From: Semisulcospira habei
Lineage: Eukaryota > Mollusca > Gastropoda > Semisulcospiridae
NCBI GenBank assembly: GCA_036245525.1
Contig: BTPG01000005.1
Coordinates: 211,102,916 to 211,166,915 of the forward strand
Direction of reading: 5' to 3'
Length of the DNA stretch: 64,000 bases
A model generated the notes under the pieces. That model searched no databases. It worked only from the letters and a program-made list of their open reading frames with translations, and had not been told where the DNA came from. The translations under genes were made by a program, and so were the position numbers. How positions within the stretch are numbered: position 1 is the first letter of the stretch; each line of letters begins with the position of its first letter. Shown here one piece after another: positions 1 to 12,842 of the stretch.

Positions 1-412
1 TTTGCACACATTATTAATATGCAGTTGCCATTTAAGCTGATCATCTATAGTGACCCCCAAGAGGCGGTGGTGTGATACTTGCTCAATTGGGCTGTCGTTT
101 ATACAGACTAAGAGAGAGCGGGCATAGCTGGTGCTTTTGACGTGTGGTTATAACCATACATGCTGTTTTTGACGGATTCAGGGACAGTGGAGTTGGAATG
201 ACACCAGTCGGTGACCTCATGCAGGCTTTCCTGCAGACGCGTGCTAATTGCAGCTACATCTTTGTGAGGAGTATGTAGTGTGCAGTCGTCAGCAAACATG
301 TCACAAGAAATATCGCGGCAACTAATATGCAGTGGAAGGTCATTGATAAATATGCAGAACAGCAATGGCCCGAGGACAGAGCCCTGAGGCACTCCGCTTT
401 TGACGAGAGAGA
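1..412 (-). mobile_element. CR1-like LINE reverse transcriptase fragment
   Basis: Translating the minus strand gives part of a non-LTR reverse transcriptase: the GVPQGSVLGPLLF block near 400-360, the FADD catalytic box near 290-280, a DWCHSN block, and LGVTIDDQLKW at 60-28. The same blocks occur in the intact element at 37439-40249, so this is a diverged relative of that family. The reading frame is interrupted between about 110 and 180 and the fragment runs off the window start. It is a dead copy. Confidence 0.85.
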
Positions 413-466
413 GAGTATGCAGAACAGCAATGGCCCGAGGACAGAGCCCTGAGGCACTCCGCTTTT

Positions 467-480
<14 letters not shown>
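351..480. repeat. 65-bp tandem duplication inside LINE fragment
   Basis: The stretch 351-415 is repeated at 416-480 with no visible difference. It covers the GVPQGS-coding region and a short GA run, so the polymerase block is encoded twice. It probably arose by slippage or unequal exchange at the adjoining GA microsatellite. Confidence 0.85.

Positions 481-537
<57 letters not shown>
471..537. repeat. (GA)n microsatellite
   Basis: Near-pure GA run that touches the ATG-repeat tail of the next LINE fragment. Confidence 0.95.
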
Positions 538-541
<4 letters not shown>

Positions 542-930
542 GATGATGATGATGATGATGATGAAACGTTTTATTTACGGGATAAAGATTTAGGCGAAAC
601 GCCTCTCTTACACCTGTTAGAAAATAAACATTAACAGCAAAGAGTAAGAGAAACACAATAAATCGAAACATGAAGAAATAAACTAAAAAAAAAAAAAAAA
701 TAATAAAAAAATAAATAAATAAATAAATAAATAAAAACCAACACAATACAAAAGCAATGCAAATAATGCGCACACATCATATCAATAACAGTGAATAATA
801 TAAAAAAAAATTGTAGTCCGTTCAGGTAAAAGGTTACTGTAACAAGATGTTATATAAACGATTTTTGAAGGAACTAGAGTCAGAAATGGATTTAATTTGG
901 GGTGGTAGTGTGTTCCAGGCACGTGCGGGG
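538..930 (-). mobile_element. 5'-truncated LINE: C-terminal ORF2 and 3' UTR
   Basis: On the minus strand, 925-835 encodes a LINE ORF2 C-terminus (ARAWNTLPPQIKSIS...), matching the LWNSIPADVRAAPS region of the intact element. It is followed by a 3' UTR with an AATAAA signal near 590-570 and a tail of TCA repeats ending at 538. Beyond the tail is a CT tract, and a CT tract (985-1162) also lies beyond its 5' end. It is a severely 5'-truncated insertion. Confidence 0.75.
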
Positions 931-969
931 CTAATTAATGACTGACATGGACAGCTTGCTCTGCTCAGT

Positions 970-1300
<331 letters not shown>

Positions 1301-1998
1301 AAAAAAAATTCTTCTGTCTGCGCGTCCTATTAAAAAATCAGTTTGAAGTACATCTGCCGATTTTCAAACAGCGTCTACTGCAGGGCACATAACAATCTGT
1401 GCCGCCTCCGAGAACGTAAAACGCTATCGGGCCGAGATCGGCCTCAGTGGGCCCGTGTACAATCGTGCGCGGGCCCACTGTGGCTGACTTTAGCCCATGT
1501 TGGCCTTTGCAGCTCACTACCTTTGCCAGGATACTTTGGACGCTCTGTACAACAGACGATTACGAACAAACTGGCTGACATTCTTGATGACAAAACACAT
1601 CCACTTAGATATGAATTTGACAGCAGACGTATCGAACGGAGTGGCAGACTTCGAGTACCCAAAAGTAGTACATCACGTTATTCCAACTCTTTTGTCCCTC
1701 AGGCTGTTACCCTCTTCAGCAGTAATATCAGCTGATAGTGTCTGTCGACATTCTTTAGTTCTTTAGTTCTAGCCCTTTCAGTAGTTCACTGCAACATTGC
1801 TCAGTGACACCAGAAGCACAGGGGGAATCCACCATACGTGTTTCTGATGCCACGAGTGTTACAAAGGTAACAATACGTCTGTTACAGTTCCTCTCTTTAA
1901 TTGAGAGTTATGGATTCTTTAATTATTTCAATGAGTGAATGATGATGCCATGTGTTGTATGGGCAGACAGAGAATTTCCCCGTGAGGGATTAATAAAG
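1301..1998. other. No gene seen; degenerate palindrome at 1425-1500
   Basis: No convincing exon is visible. 1425-1500 is a decayed copy of the GGCCGA-type palindrome that is well preserved at 13158-13223. The rest is unique-looking sequence. Confidence 0.5.
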
Positions 1999-2085
1999 TA
2001 TTATTGTATTGCATTGTATTGTATTGTATTGCATTGTATTGTATTGTATTGTATTGTATTGTATTGTATTGTATTGTATTGTATT
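1999..2085 (+). repeat. (ATTGT)n pentanucleotide repeat
   Basis: About 17 units of TATTG with occasional C substitutions. Confidence 0.95.
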
Positions 2086-2440
2086 GAAATATTTTTTTCA
2101 CATCAGTTTAGTTTTTGTTTTCCTCAGAGACGCTGGTGGCAGCCCGTGATCAGGGATTTGTAGTCTGTACCATGGGCAGCCACTGAGAAGGTGAGGGGAC
2201 GTTATATATTTTACCAGAGCCGTTCAGCATGGGTACGCCTTTCAAAGTCCTCCGGTGTTTGTCTTGAGAAATGAGACTGGAAAACACTTGGTCTATAAGC
2301 TAATACATTCCCGACTTCGCTTGTAACAAGGTCGGACGTAACAAAAGTCGCAGATAAGAAAAGAAACATTTGGCCATCTGGCTATTTCTTGTAGCCGAAG
2401 TTTACTGTTCTTCGAGCAGTTGTGTATCGCACGCATCATT

Positions 2441-2659
2441 TTAACTCATTCTACCCCAACACCAAAATCCTTAAATTTTGCCCCTGTTCTCTCAAGACTG
2501 CATTGCCGGCCAGTGCAGGACACAGATCGACCATGATAGTTCAAGGGTGATGCCAGAATAGCTTGGCGCCTGTAGGCGCCAAGCTATTCTGGCATCACCC
2601 TTGAACTATCATGCTGGATCCTTATCCTGCTGTGGTGTGTCTGGGGTAGAATGAGTTAA
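2441..2659. mobile_element. TTAA palindromic MITE, family A copy 1
   Basis: Bounded by TTAACTCATTCTACCCC and its inverse, GGGGTAGAATGAGTTAA. The centre is a long hairpin (about 2530-2620) with GGCGCC flanking the loop. TTAA ends followed by a C-rich terminus resemble piggyBac-type non-autonomous elements. It has no coding capacity. Confidence 0.8.
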
Positions 2660-2837
2660 GCCCAAGGCCGTATCCCAAATTTTGGAGATGTCACCCAACG
2701 TCTATGTGCCAGCTGCAGGAGATGGATCGACCATAATAATTCTAGGGTAATGCCAGATTAACTTGGAGCCTCATGGCACTACCCTTGAATTATCGTGGTC
2801 GATCCATCTCCCACTATAGTACGTCCGGGCTATGTAA
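2656..2837. mobile_element. TTAA palindromic MITE, family A copy 2 (degenerate)
   Basis: Shares its left TTAA with copy 1's right end. It has the same order (CCCAAATTTTGGAG, GCAGGAGATGGATCGACC, hairpin, CTCCC), but half the loop-proximal stem is deleted. Confidence 0.7.
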
Positions 2838-3046
2838 ATGCGCCTAACGCGCATTCTTCATCGAACTCTGCCGTTGCCGGTCCCAAGCCCGGATGAGAAA
2901 GGAGGAAGGAAAAACCTACGACAAACTACAAGTGAACCACCATGCTACAATTGCTGTTAACTACCCCAATACTGCTAGTCTCCGATCACTTCTAGTGCCA
3001 GTCCGGGACAGTAAAATGGAACAAAGCAAGCAAGCATTCTTCATTG

Positions 3047-3125
3047 ACTCATTGGAGACGTGCCGCTTTCGTATACGCGGCGTCAAACCGCGTATCCGGA
3101 CGCAGCATGTCTCAAATGTGTTAAT
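3047..3125. repeat. Palindrome family C, decayed copy
   Basis: Stem of GACTCATTGGAGACGTGCCG type with ATACGCGG near the loop and GTGTTAA at the right end. It is homologous to the perfect palindrome at 63291-63371, but several pairs are broken. Confidence 0.75.
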
Positions 3126-3309
3126 CGTTAGTAAACTAGCAGCAGACAGACGTTCTGTGTCCTTGCGATTTTGAAGAAATAAATAAAACATACTGCGTTT
3201 GTGTTTGCGGCAAGCGATGTTCATGGCACCTAGAAACGTACTCATTTTAACTCACTTCCTCCTTTTTTTTTGGCGCCGGAGTTCTTAGTACTTCTGAACC
3301 TATTCACTG

Positions 3310-3522
3310 CCAATTAAGGGAGTCAAAGTCTTGTCTTCGTGACAACGGCAAAAATTCAGCACCGAATACGGCTCCCGTCAATCCGTGGAACACGGGCATG
3401 AATAGTGTCGGCAAAAGACAAAGAACCCCATGAGCCCCCGCATCTGCGGGGGCTCATGGGGTTCTTTGTCTTTTGCATTTGGGTAGTGTTGACATTTGTT
3501 GCCGGCAGTCAAAGGGTTAATC
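3310..3522. mobile_element. Palindromic MITE, family B copy 1
   Basis: Central hairpin 3407-3474 has GACAAAGAACCCCATGAG paired with CTCATGGGGTTCTTTGTC around GCCCCCGCA/TGCGGGGGC. The right end is AAAGGGTTAA; the left end is less clear. Its arms differ from the copy at 7963-8022, but both arms changed together. Confidence 0.75.
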
Positions 3523-3927
3523 AATGAAGCTGACCACTGGGGGACAACTGCTGCTTGCAACACACAGTCTGTTGACGGTTATACGTGGGGGAGTTTTCAA
3601 CTTCCCCAGGAGAGCCTGCGCTGGATTTGTAACGGCGCGTTACCGTCGTTAATTTTCTTGCTACATTGTTGAAGGCACATTTCTTGGCAATTCACTGATA
3701 TCAACATGTTGCGGACAGTTCGTGTGACACTAGAGAAAGCTTTCAGATGTCCTGAAAATATCCATGGTCACATCATCGAGTTGTCCTTCTTGCATCCTCG
3801 AAATTTCTTATCGGCTGACAATCCGGAGATCGTCTGGTGTGTCAACGAGTCTCCATAATACCTCAGGAAAACTTGACTTGGCCGTTGTGGCGCAATTCAT
3901 CTAGGATACGGTACATAAGCTGTAAGA

Positions 3928-3986
3928 GACATAGATCCTCATGAGCCCCCGCAATTGCGGGGGCTCATGAGGATCTATGTCGCTTG
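3928..3986. repeat. Hairpin, family B copy 2
   Basis: Near-perfect stem-loop of about 29-bp arms (GACATAGATCCTCATGAG ... CTCATGAGGATCTATGTC). Confidence 0.85.
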
Positions 3987-4029
3987 TCGGCCCAATAACA
4001 CGCTTCCCCATGAGATGTTCGGTCTGGGA

Positions 4030-4870
<841 letters not shown>

Positions 4871-5149
4871 GAAGTACTGAAGAATATAATTATATGGGAT
4901 GAACCACCCCCCACTCTTCTCTATAGGCCTATGAGCGTGCGCGCATTTGCCAACATTTTGCAAATACGCACAAAGACGTTATAACAAAGATAAAGACTGT
5001 ATTCCGAACAAAATCAATAATCATCATTGCTGGTATCATTTTTTCTCATCAACGCATAATGCTATTCCTTGATTGATGGTCATTTTCGCTGATTACAAAT
5101 CATGTTACTTTGATATGCTATCATATCATGTGTGCACTCGCATATGTGT

Positions 5150-5234
5150 GTGTATGTGTGTGTGTGTGTGTTGTCTTGTGTTGTGTTGTTGTTGTTGTTG
5201 TTGTTGTTGTGTGTGTGTGTTGTGTTGTGCTGTG

Positions 5235-5302
<68 letters not shown>
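5150..5302. repeat. Compound (GT)n/(TTG)n microsatellite
   Basis: GT runs broken by a TTG run. All open frames across it are simple-sequence artefacts. Confidence 0.95.
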
Positions 5303-5304
<2 letters not shown>

Positions 5305-5553
5305 CGGGTGTCTTACGTTATTCTTGTGCTGCTTTACATCTGATTGAAGCGACTCTAGCTGCGTGTGTGTGGTTATTGCAATGCATAACTTGAGTAGGCC
5401 TAATAGACATCCTGTAGTACTCATGTACTGCATGGCATCCGAATGCCAGTGTGTGCGTGTGCATGTGTGCGTGCGTGCGTGCGCGCGCTCGCGGGAAATA
5501 CTTTTTCCTTTATTTTGTCTAATTACCTTTCCTACTGCCTACTGTCCTTATCC

Positions 5554-5729
5554 TTAACTCATTCAGCCCGACGGCCGTATTTCCCAAATTTTGGAGGCGT
5601 CTTATAATGACTATGCACCAGTTGCAGGAGATGGATCGACCATGATATTTCAAGGGCAGTGCCAGATTACCCTTGAATTATCATGGTCGACCAATCTCCT
5701 GCTGTAGTGCGTCAGGGCTGAGTAGGTCA
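5554..5729. mobile_element. TTAA palindromic MITE, family A copy 3
   Basis: Left end TTAACTCATTCAGCCCGACGG, right end GTCAGGGCTGAGTAGGTCAA. The loop-proximal half of the hairpin is deleted, so the stem is short. Confidence 0.75.
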
Positions 5730-5761
5730 AACAAGTACAGTCCAGTTCAGTTCAGCTCTAT

Positions 5762-5762
5762 C

Positions 5763-5849
<87 letters not shown>
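5762..5849. repeat. (CT)n microsatellite
   Basis: Almost pure CT run directly after MITE copy 3. Confidence 0.95.
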
Positions 5850-5858
<9 letters not shown>

Positions 5859-6189
5859 ACCAATTGTAATGATGTAAACGTGCATACTTATAAATCACAA
5901 ACTGAAAAAAACAAAAAAACAAAACATAAAGTAATTTTTTAAGTACCAAAAATTCACATTTGTTATTGTGAATATACAGGATTTACATGGCCACAGGCGA
6001 CAGTTGAGGCAAGAACTCAATGATGAGAAAGTTACTGTACCCCACGCTTAGACCGCCATCTAGTCCATAAGTGTATGAGGTCAAGCAAATTCCTGTGTCA
6101 GCCACTGCCTGTGTGGTGTCCAAACTATTGAGTGTCATAATACTCCCAAGAAAGAAAGAAACGCCTATAGAAAGGCCAATTACCGCACA

Positions 6190-6730
6190 ATTTATACAAT
6201 TTTCAGTTCCGTTTTAAGTCCCTTCTATTTATAGAAGGGACTTTTTAGGACGGGTCGCGGTGGGGCGAATTTAATAGCATGTCCATGATGTCAAAGGCGG
6301 GAAGGCCATAACCTTTCACAATTGAAGTAACAAGATAAAAATTACGTCATGTCTAGTTACGCTAACCTCGCTGCTGAACGTACATTTGGCGGGAAGCGCC
6401 GTACGAGCGTATGTATGTATGTATGCATGTATGTGTGTATGTGTATGTGTATGTATGTGCGTGCGTGCGTGCGTTTGTGTGCGTGCGTGTGTGTGTGCGT
6501 GCGTATGTGTTTGCGTGCGTATGTGTGTGCGTGTGTATGTATGTGCGTGCGTATGTATGTGAGTGCGTATGTACGTGAGTGCGTATGTATGTGTGTGTGT
6601 GCGTATGTATGTATGTGTGCGTATGTATGTGTGTGTGCGTATGTATGTGTGCGTGTGTGCGTATGTATGTGTGCGTATGTGCGTATGTGTGGTGTGAGTA
6701 TGTGTATGCGTATGTATGTAAACAAGAGAA
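6190..6730 (+). repeat. Composite repeat end plus variable GT/GTAT array
   Basis: 6220-6410 contains TTTATAGAAGGGACTTTTT, GACGGGTCGCGGTGGGGCG and the block ending GAACGTACATTTGGCGGGAAG, also present at 46705-46880 and 60800-60975 and inverted at 59390-59480. It runs directly into a 300-bp GT/GTAT/GCGT array (6410-6722). Every copy of this block abuts a GT or GTAT tract. Confidence 0.7.
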
Positions 6731-7039
6731 TCTCCGATATTTCTGTACACACAAGCTTGTAACTTGGCGAAATACTTTCTTAAAGGGGGTGGCTAAGAGA
6801 GCATCCGAGCATTTTGTAATTGAATGTCTCATTGAAGACATAAACAACCGTTTACAGGAAGTCGGTTGACCCAGATTAGCTTAGAGTTCGTATTTTTTTT
6901 TATATATTTACTTGAAATTTTGGATATAGCTTGTTTGGATAAAGACATTAGATGAGTTCATTAGCCAGCTTTGTATCCTTTCAATTTCTTTAGTAAAAAT
7001 TAACTCATTTCAGAAATGAATTAAAACAGTAAAAAAAAA

Positions 7040-7440
<401 letters not shown>

Positions 7441-7962
7441 CTAGGTAAAGTCAACCTGCTTTCACACAAATTATAGCAAGACTGAAATTGCACCGTGAAG
7501 TTCTAGTTTTGTCACCATTTTCTCAAGCCTATGAAGCGAAAGTAAAACTCATATCACGTAAAATATAAAATTATGTAAAAACTCAAACTTACGTCATGAC
7601 AAATGACGTTTGACAAATCAATGACGCGTATGTCCTGCGCCCCTTTTAGAACTCACTGACGCATTGGCAGATCTGCGAGACTTTTTGAATAGAAGATAAT
7701 TCAGCTTCAGAATCATCAGATCAAAGACAAAAGGTAGAGATCATTGACAGCGAGGACAGCTCTCATATAGAAGGGACTTGTGGGTTATAGTTCATCGCCT
7801 CTTGTTAGAGATTGTCCTAGCTCATTTATATCTTCGAACAACAACAACAACAACAAAAAAACACGTTGAGTGCCAGCTGCCGCAGGCAGTGTTTCTGCAA
7901 TCTTCAACACCCAAAATCCGAAGCTGTCCCAGGGACGTGGATTCAAAGTTGTGTCAGCAAGA
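7441..7962. other. No gene seen; decayed composite repeat
   Basis: Sequence here (ATCATGTAGCTAGGTAAAGTC, ATGACAAATGACG) matches 43590-43690 and 58200-58390 in inverse orientation, so most of it is older repeat. Confidence 0.5.
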
Positions 7963-8022
7963 GGCATAGATCCTCATGAGCCCCCGCAGTTGCGGGGGCT
8001 CATGAGGATCTATGCCTCTTGT
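7963..8022. repeat. Hairpin, family B copy 3
   Basis: Arms of about 28 bp (AAGAGGCATAGATCCTCATG ... CATGAGGATCTATGCCTCTT) with a GCCCCCGCA/TGCGGGGGC top. No mismatch is seen in the arms. Confidence 0.9.
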
Positions 8023-8023
8023 A

Positions 8024-8250
8024 AATAATAATAATAATAATAATAATAATACATGGTATTTATATGGCGCATTTCTCATATCTATAATATAACTCAATGC
8101 GCAGGACATAGCCGCGAACTGAACCCAACAAGCACGCTCACGTGAATCACGCGCATTCACTCACACACTACGTAAACACAGAACATTCACGTGATGCTGA
8201 GGGCAAGCTCAAGCGAGCTACTGAATTTTTAGCAAATTTAAATTTCATTT
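8024..8250 (-). mobile_element. SINE 3' part (same family as 26314-26745)
   Basis: On the minus strand this reads from GTAGCTCGCTTGAGCTTGCC through CGTGAGCGTGCTTGTTGGG to a TTATTA tail. This matches the 3' two-thirds of the tRNA-derived SINE at 26314-26745. The 5' tRNA-like head is missing. Confidence 0.75.
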
Positions 8251-8367
8251 TTTTATATTTTTTAAAATGTTGATTAAGTGGACTGAAATTAATACCAAAT
8301 TGGGTGGTGTTAGATTTTCTCGGCACTAAAAGTCGGCTGCAAATGTGGTTTTCTACTTCTAGTTAGT

Positions 8368-8425
8368 TAGTTATTTGGGTTTAACGCCGAGCAGGCAACT
8401 AAGACCATCTCACGACGGTTTCTAC
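8368..8425 (-). mobile_element. SINE tail fragment
   Basis: Contains the TTAGTTAGTTATTTGGGTTT-AACGCC block, similar to the 3' end of the SINE at 19197-19530. Confidence 0.5.
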
Positions 8426-8716
8426 TTAGACTGCGCAGAGTTTTCGTTCAGCTGATCAAGTGTCGGCTTGACAAACGTCCTAGAGATATATGAGTGATTC
8501 CCAGAGACTGATAACAAAATAGATATTACTAAACCTCCGGGCAGGACGCAGGGTCTCATGAGGGTTTCTTCATTGTCCTAGGAACTAGCAGTCCATGTGA
8601 ACCTGTGTTCCGCAGAGAGGTTAGCGGATTTATCGGAATGATATTGACGGCGCACTGCCGGACACAGTGTTGAGGACGGCTGACTTTGCCCGGCGTTCTA
8701 ACTGACCCCCGATATC

Positions 8717-8931
8717 TTAACACTTTAAGGCCCCCTGGTCCCATTTCTCAAATTTTGGAGGTGTTGCCTAACGACCGTGTACCAGTTGTAAGAGACGGAC
8801 TGATCATGATAATTCAAGGGTAGTGCCAGATGAGCTTGGCGCCTGAAGGCGCCAAGCTCATCCGGCACTACCCTTGAATTATCATGATCAATCCATCTCC
8901 TGCTGCAAGGTCCCGGGGGTAAAAGGGTCAA
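8717..8931. mobile_element. TTAA palindromic MITE, family A copy 4
   Basis: Hairpin 8800-8892 pairs TGATCATGATAATTCAAGG with its inverse; GGCGCC flanks the GAA loop. The ends are CTTAACACTTTAAGGCCCC and GGGGGTAAAAGGGTCAA. Confidence 0.8.
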
Positions 8932-9252
8932 TGCAGTCAGCTGTCATCAATGGTCCTTCTACAGCTTCAACTATCTCTTGACATCTGTCTGATCTGACTG
9001 CGGATGTTCTTGTTGTTGAGGGCGGTGGCGCTGGCAGTGATGGCGGTGGTGGGATGGTGGTGCGCAGTTGTAGTGGTTTGCGGTGGTGTGGTGAGAGGCT
9101 TGACTGAGCTGCGGTCGAATACCACTTCAACTGTCATTTAACATCTGTTGCGGCACGCTAATGTAGTTTGTAACAGGACAGTTTGGAAGAAAGGCAGATT
9201 GCCATTCTCCCAAACTGTCATGCGACAAGCTATAGCGGCGTGTCAATAGATG
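8932..9252. other. No recognised gene; small inverted repeat at 9177-9222
   Basis: A minus-strand open frame of 80 codons covers a proline/threonine-rich stretch but has no clear splice sites or domain. 9173-9222 is a short inverted repeat (GACAGTTTGG ... CCAAACTGTC). Confidence 0.4.
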
Positions 9253-9437
9253 TTAACCCATTTAGCCCCAAAGCCTAGAGCAGGAGATGGATCGACCATG
9301 ATAATTCAAGGGTAGTGCCAAATGAGCTTGGCGCCCTTGAATTATCATGGTCGATTCATCACCTGTAACTGGTACACTAGTCCCGGCGTTAGGTAACACC
9401 TCCAAAATTTGAGAACCGTGGGGTTTAAATGGGTTAA
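9253..9437. mobile_element. TTAA palindromic MITE, family A copy 5
   Basis: Left end TTAACCCATTTAGCCCCAAA, right end TTTAAATGGGTTAA. Half of the loop-proximal stem is lost (GAGCTTGGCGCCCTTGAATT), so the hairpin is asymmetric. Confidence 0.8.
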
Positions 9438-9444
9438 ATGCTTT

Positions 9445-9532
9445 TAACCCTTTGGGTGTCGGTACCCGCTTTTGTCGCCATGATTCCTGCAGGAATTCAC
9501 GCGACAAAAACAGCTGCCGACAGAAAAAGGGT
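9445..9532. mobile_element. Palindromic element, family D copy 1
   Basis: Ends TTAACCCTTTGGGTGTCGG and CAGAAAAAGGGTTT, with a TTTTGTCGC stem. It is related to 16918-16998. Confidence 0.75.
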
Positions 9533-10182
9533 TTGCTGTTTGTTATCAGAATAACGCGGCGTCATCGTGTCCAGTTATCAGACAAGAGACGCTGAAGTTA
9601 TCGCTATTTGCAGAATACCGGTTTCCATTCCATCGTCAGCTGCGGGAGACGGATCGACATGACAGCTCAAGGTTATTGCCTGACAACCTTATCCTGCCAC
9701 TGTGCACGAGCTGTGGCTGTCAATCCAATTTTAACAACACGTACGTTTTGCTTAGATGGCGATGTGCGCAATTTTTTTTTCTTCTAAGTAAATAATTATA
9801 TTACTTTTCTCATTCTTGTCACTTTCTCCCATTCACGCGAAAGCACCCACTGACGTACGCACGCATACATTAATGAGCAAACATTTGGCCTGAATGATCC
9901 ATCAAGCTTTATTTAGTCAATTCTTGCGCACGAACAACCCAAAATAACAACCCATTATGCAACAGTGGATATTTGCACAGAGTGCTTTTTCGACAAAGCA
10001 CCCACATAATGTTCTGAATTAAGGAGGTATCCATTACGCTGATAGAATATTATACTATTTCTTCAAGAGAGAAGGGTCCGTCACAACTCACTGTTTAGTA
10101 AAGACCAATATCGCGGAGCACCTTGCTTAGTGGCTGGCGCAGGACTCGTGCGACTGGCCCCCGAGTAAGTTACACATTTTGT
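9533..10182. other. No gene seen
   Basis: No exon, repeat family or structure could be supported beyond a short remnant at 9640-9700 resembling family A (GGGAGACGGATCGACATGA). Confidence 0.5.
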
Positions 10183-10398
10183 TTAACCTTTTCAGCCCCA
10201 AAGTCCCATTTTCTCAACTTTTCGAGGTGTTGCCTAACGACTGTGTACCAGTCGCAGGAGATGGACTGATCATGATAATTCAAGGGTAGTACCAGATGAG
10301 CTTGGCGCCGTCAGGCGCCAAGCTCATCTGGCACTACCCTTGAATTATCACGATCAATCCATCTCCTGCTGCAGGGTCCCCGGGGCTAAAAAGGGTTA
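10183..10398. mobile_element. TTAA palindromic MITE, family A copy 6
   Basis: Left end TTAACCTTTTCAGCCCC, right end GGGGCTAAAAAGGGTTA. The hairpin is near-perfect (AGATGAGCTTGGCGCC with its inverse), loop GTCA. Confidence 0.85.
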
Positions 10399-10437
10399 CT
10401 GGCAGTGCGGTATGTACGGCGCTTAGTGGCAAGTTCT

Positions 10438-10676
10438 TAACCCCTCGACCGCCAGCGGACGCAGATTGCCGTGTTCGCACAAAATTAATCATCGTCAAGT
10501 CAACGTCAAAGCAACCTGTGTACAAAGTTAATCATCGTCACGTCAACGTCAAAGGAACCTGTGTACAACGTGGTTTCAATAAGATGAATAGTTCCCTCAC
10601 AAGCCCCCGCAACTTGAGTATCTGCGGCTCTTGTAGTTGGGTGGTATTGAGCTGTTCGCGGCAGTAAAGGGGTCAG
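10438..10676. mobile_element. Palindromic MITE, family B copy (degenerate)
   Basis: Ends CTTAACCCCTCGACCGCC and GGCAGTAAAGGGGTCA. The hairpin is decayed (AAGCCCCCGCAACTTG only). It contains an internal direct repeat of AATCATCGTCAAGTCAACGT at 10484 and 10528. Confidence 0.6.
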
Positions 10677-10828
10677 CTGGCTGTGAAAATCGGCTTAAAA
10701 GATTTAGCACTGAAAATATATTCATTGTGTAAAGGCACAAGCGCAAAATGCCCAGGTCAATAAGTAAAGGACAACAACTAAAACAAGAATAAAACATGCA
10801 CTGGAGTTAGCGACGCCATGGAATACGA

Positions 10829-11043
10829 TTACCTCATTCTGCCCGCGACACACCACAGCAAGATATGGCTCGACCATGATAGTTCAAGGGTGGTGGCAGA
10901 AAAGCTTGGCGCCTATAGGCGCCAAGCTATTCTGCCACCACCCTTGAACCATCATGGTCGATCTGTCTCCTGAATTGTAATGCAGTCCTTAGAGGATAAC
11001 TCCCAAAATGTGGGTCTTTCGTACCTCGGGCACTGTGGGTTAA
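10829..11043. mobile_element. TTAA palindromic MITE, family A copy 7
   Basis: Hairpin 10868-10960 with arm CCATGATAGTTCAAGGGTGG and GTGGCAGAA paired with TTCTGCCAC. The right end is GGGTTAA. The arm bases differ from other copies at paired positions. Confidence 0.8.
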
Positions 11044-11204
11044 GAATAATGTACAAATACTGGAGGCGTGTCACGAGTGCAGCCAGGCGAGCGGAGGGTG
11101 GCCGTTGTAGGCTGCCATTTCTGAGATGGGGCTCGAACACCGGTCTGTAAAACACACGGCAGGGACAAGATAAGAACTTGCACAGAGAAAGATATTGCTT
11201 CGCC

Positions 11205-12398
11205 CCAAGCACCACCGCCCCCCCCCCCTCCCCCCGCCCCCCTCCCTCCCCCCCCCCCCGGTCAAAACAACGGTCTGCAAAACAAGCTAAGGACAAGACA
11301 AAAACTTGCACAGAGAAAGATACTACTTGGCCCCCAGTACCCCCCTCCCCCTTTCCCCGATACTATTTCGCCCCCAGCACCCCCCCCCCCTTCTACCTTC
11401 CCCCGATACTACTTCGCCCACAGCACCCTCCCTCCTCCTCCCCCCGATACTACTTCGCCTCCATCACCCCCTCTCCCCCTCCCCCCGATACTACTTCGCC
11501 CCCAGCAACCCCCACCCCCCGATACTACTTCCCCCAGCACCCCATCCCCTTCCCCCGATACTACTTCACCCACATCACCCCCTCCCCCTTCCCCCGATAC
11601 TACATCGTCTCCAGCACACGCCCACCCCCTTCCCCCTTCCCCGATACTTTGCCCCCAGCACTCCCTCCCCCTTCCCCCGATACTACTTCGCCAACAGCAT
11701 CCCCCCTTATCCTCACCCCGATACTACTTCGCCCTCATCACTCCCTCTCCCCCTCCCCCCAATACTACTTTGCCACCAGCCCCCCCACCCCCCGATACTA
11801 CTTCGCCCCCAGCACACCCCCCCCCCCCCGATACTACTTCGCCCCCAGTACCCCCCTCCCCTTCCCCCGATACTACTTCGTCGCAGCATCCCCCCACCCC
11901 CCGATACTACTTGGCCCCTAGCACCCCCTCCCCTCCCCCCGATAATACATCGTCCCCAGCACCCTCTGCCCCTTCGCCCGATACTACTTTGCCCCCAACA
12001 CCCCCTACCCCTCCCCCCGATACTACTTAGCCCCCAGCACCCCCTTCCCCTCCCCCGATACTACTTCGCTCCCAGCACCCCCTCCCCCGATACTACTTAG
12101 CCCCCAGCACTCCCTCCCCCCGATACTACTTCGCCTCCAGCACCCCCCCCTCCCCCGATACTACTTAGCCCCCAGCACCCCTCCCCCGATACTACTTCGC
12201 TCCCAGCGTCCCCCCTTCCCCGATACTACTTAGCCCCCAGCACCCCCTCCCCCCGATTACTACTTCGCCCCCCAGCACCCCCTCCCCCGATACTACTTCG
12301 CCCCCAGCACCCCCTCCCCCCGATACTACTTCGCCCCCAGCACCCCCTCCCCCGATACTACTTAGCCCCCAGCACCCCCTCCCCCCGATACTACTTCC
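11205..12398. repeat. C-rich minisatellite, unit about 30-50 bp
   Basis: Roughly thirty tandem variants of GATACTACTTCGCCCCCAGC separated by C-rich spacers of variable length. All three frames stay open over long spans (Pro-Asp-Thr-Thr-Ser reading), which follows from the composition and is not evidence of a gene. The minus strand carries many runs of four to seven G, so quadruplex formation is possible. Confidence 0.9.
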
Positions 12399-12495
12399 CT
12401 GAATTAATGGATGAATCATTGAATCAATGGATGAATCAATGAATCAATGGATGAATCAATGAATCAATGATGAATCAATGAATCAATGAATCTTT
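12399..12495. repeat. GAAT-rich minisatellite
   Basis: Tandem variants of GAATCAATGGATGAATCAAT. Confidence 0.9.
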
Positions 12496-12557
12496 ATTTT
12501 GCAGCGGTAAAGGTATTAGCACAGTTAAAGAAAAGCAATTTTTCACACCTACCGTTG

Positions 12558-12834
<277 letters not shown>

Positions 12835-12842
12835 GCTACCAC

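Noticed and set aside
11178..12100. Open frames of 247 and 264 codons rich in Pro, Asp, Thr
   Set aside because: They read through the C-rich minisatellite in several frames at once. The openness comes from composition; no start context or conserved domain.
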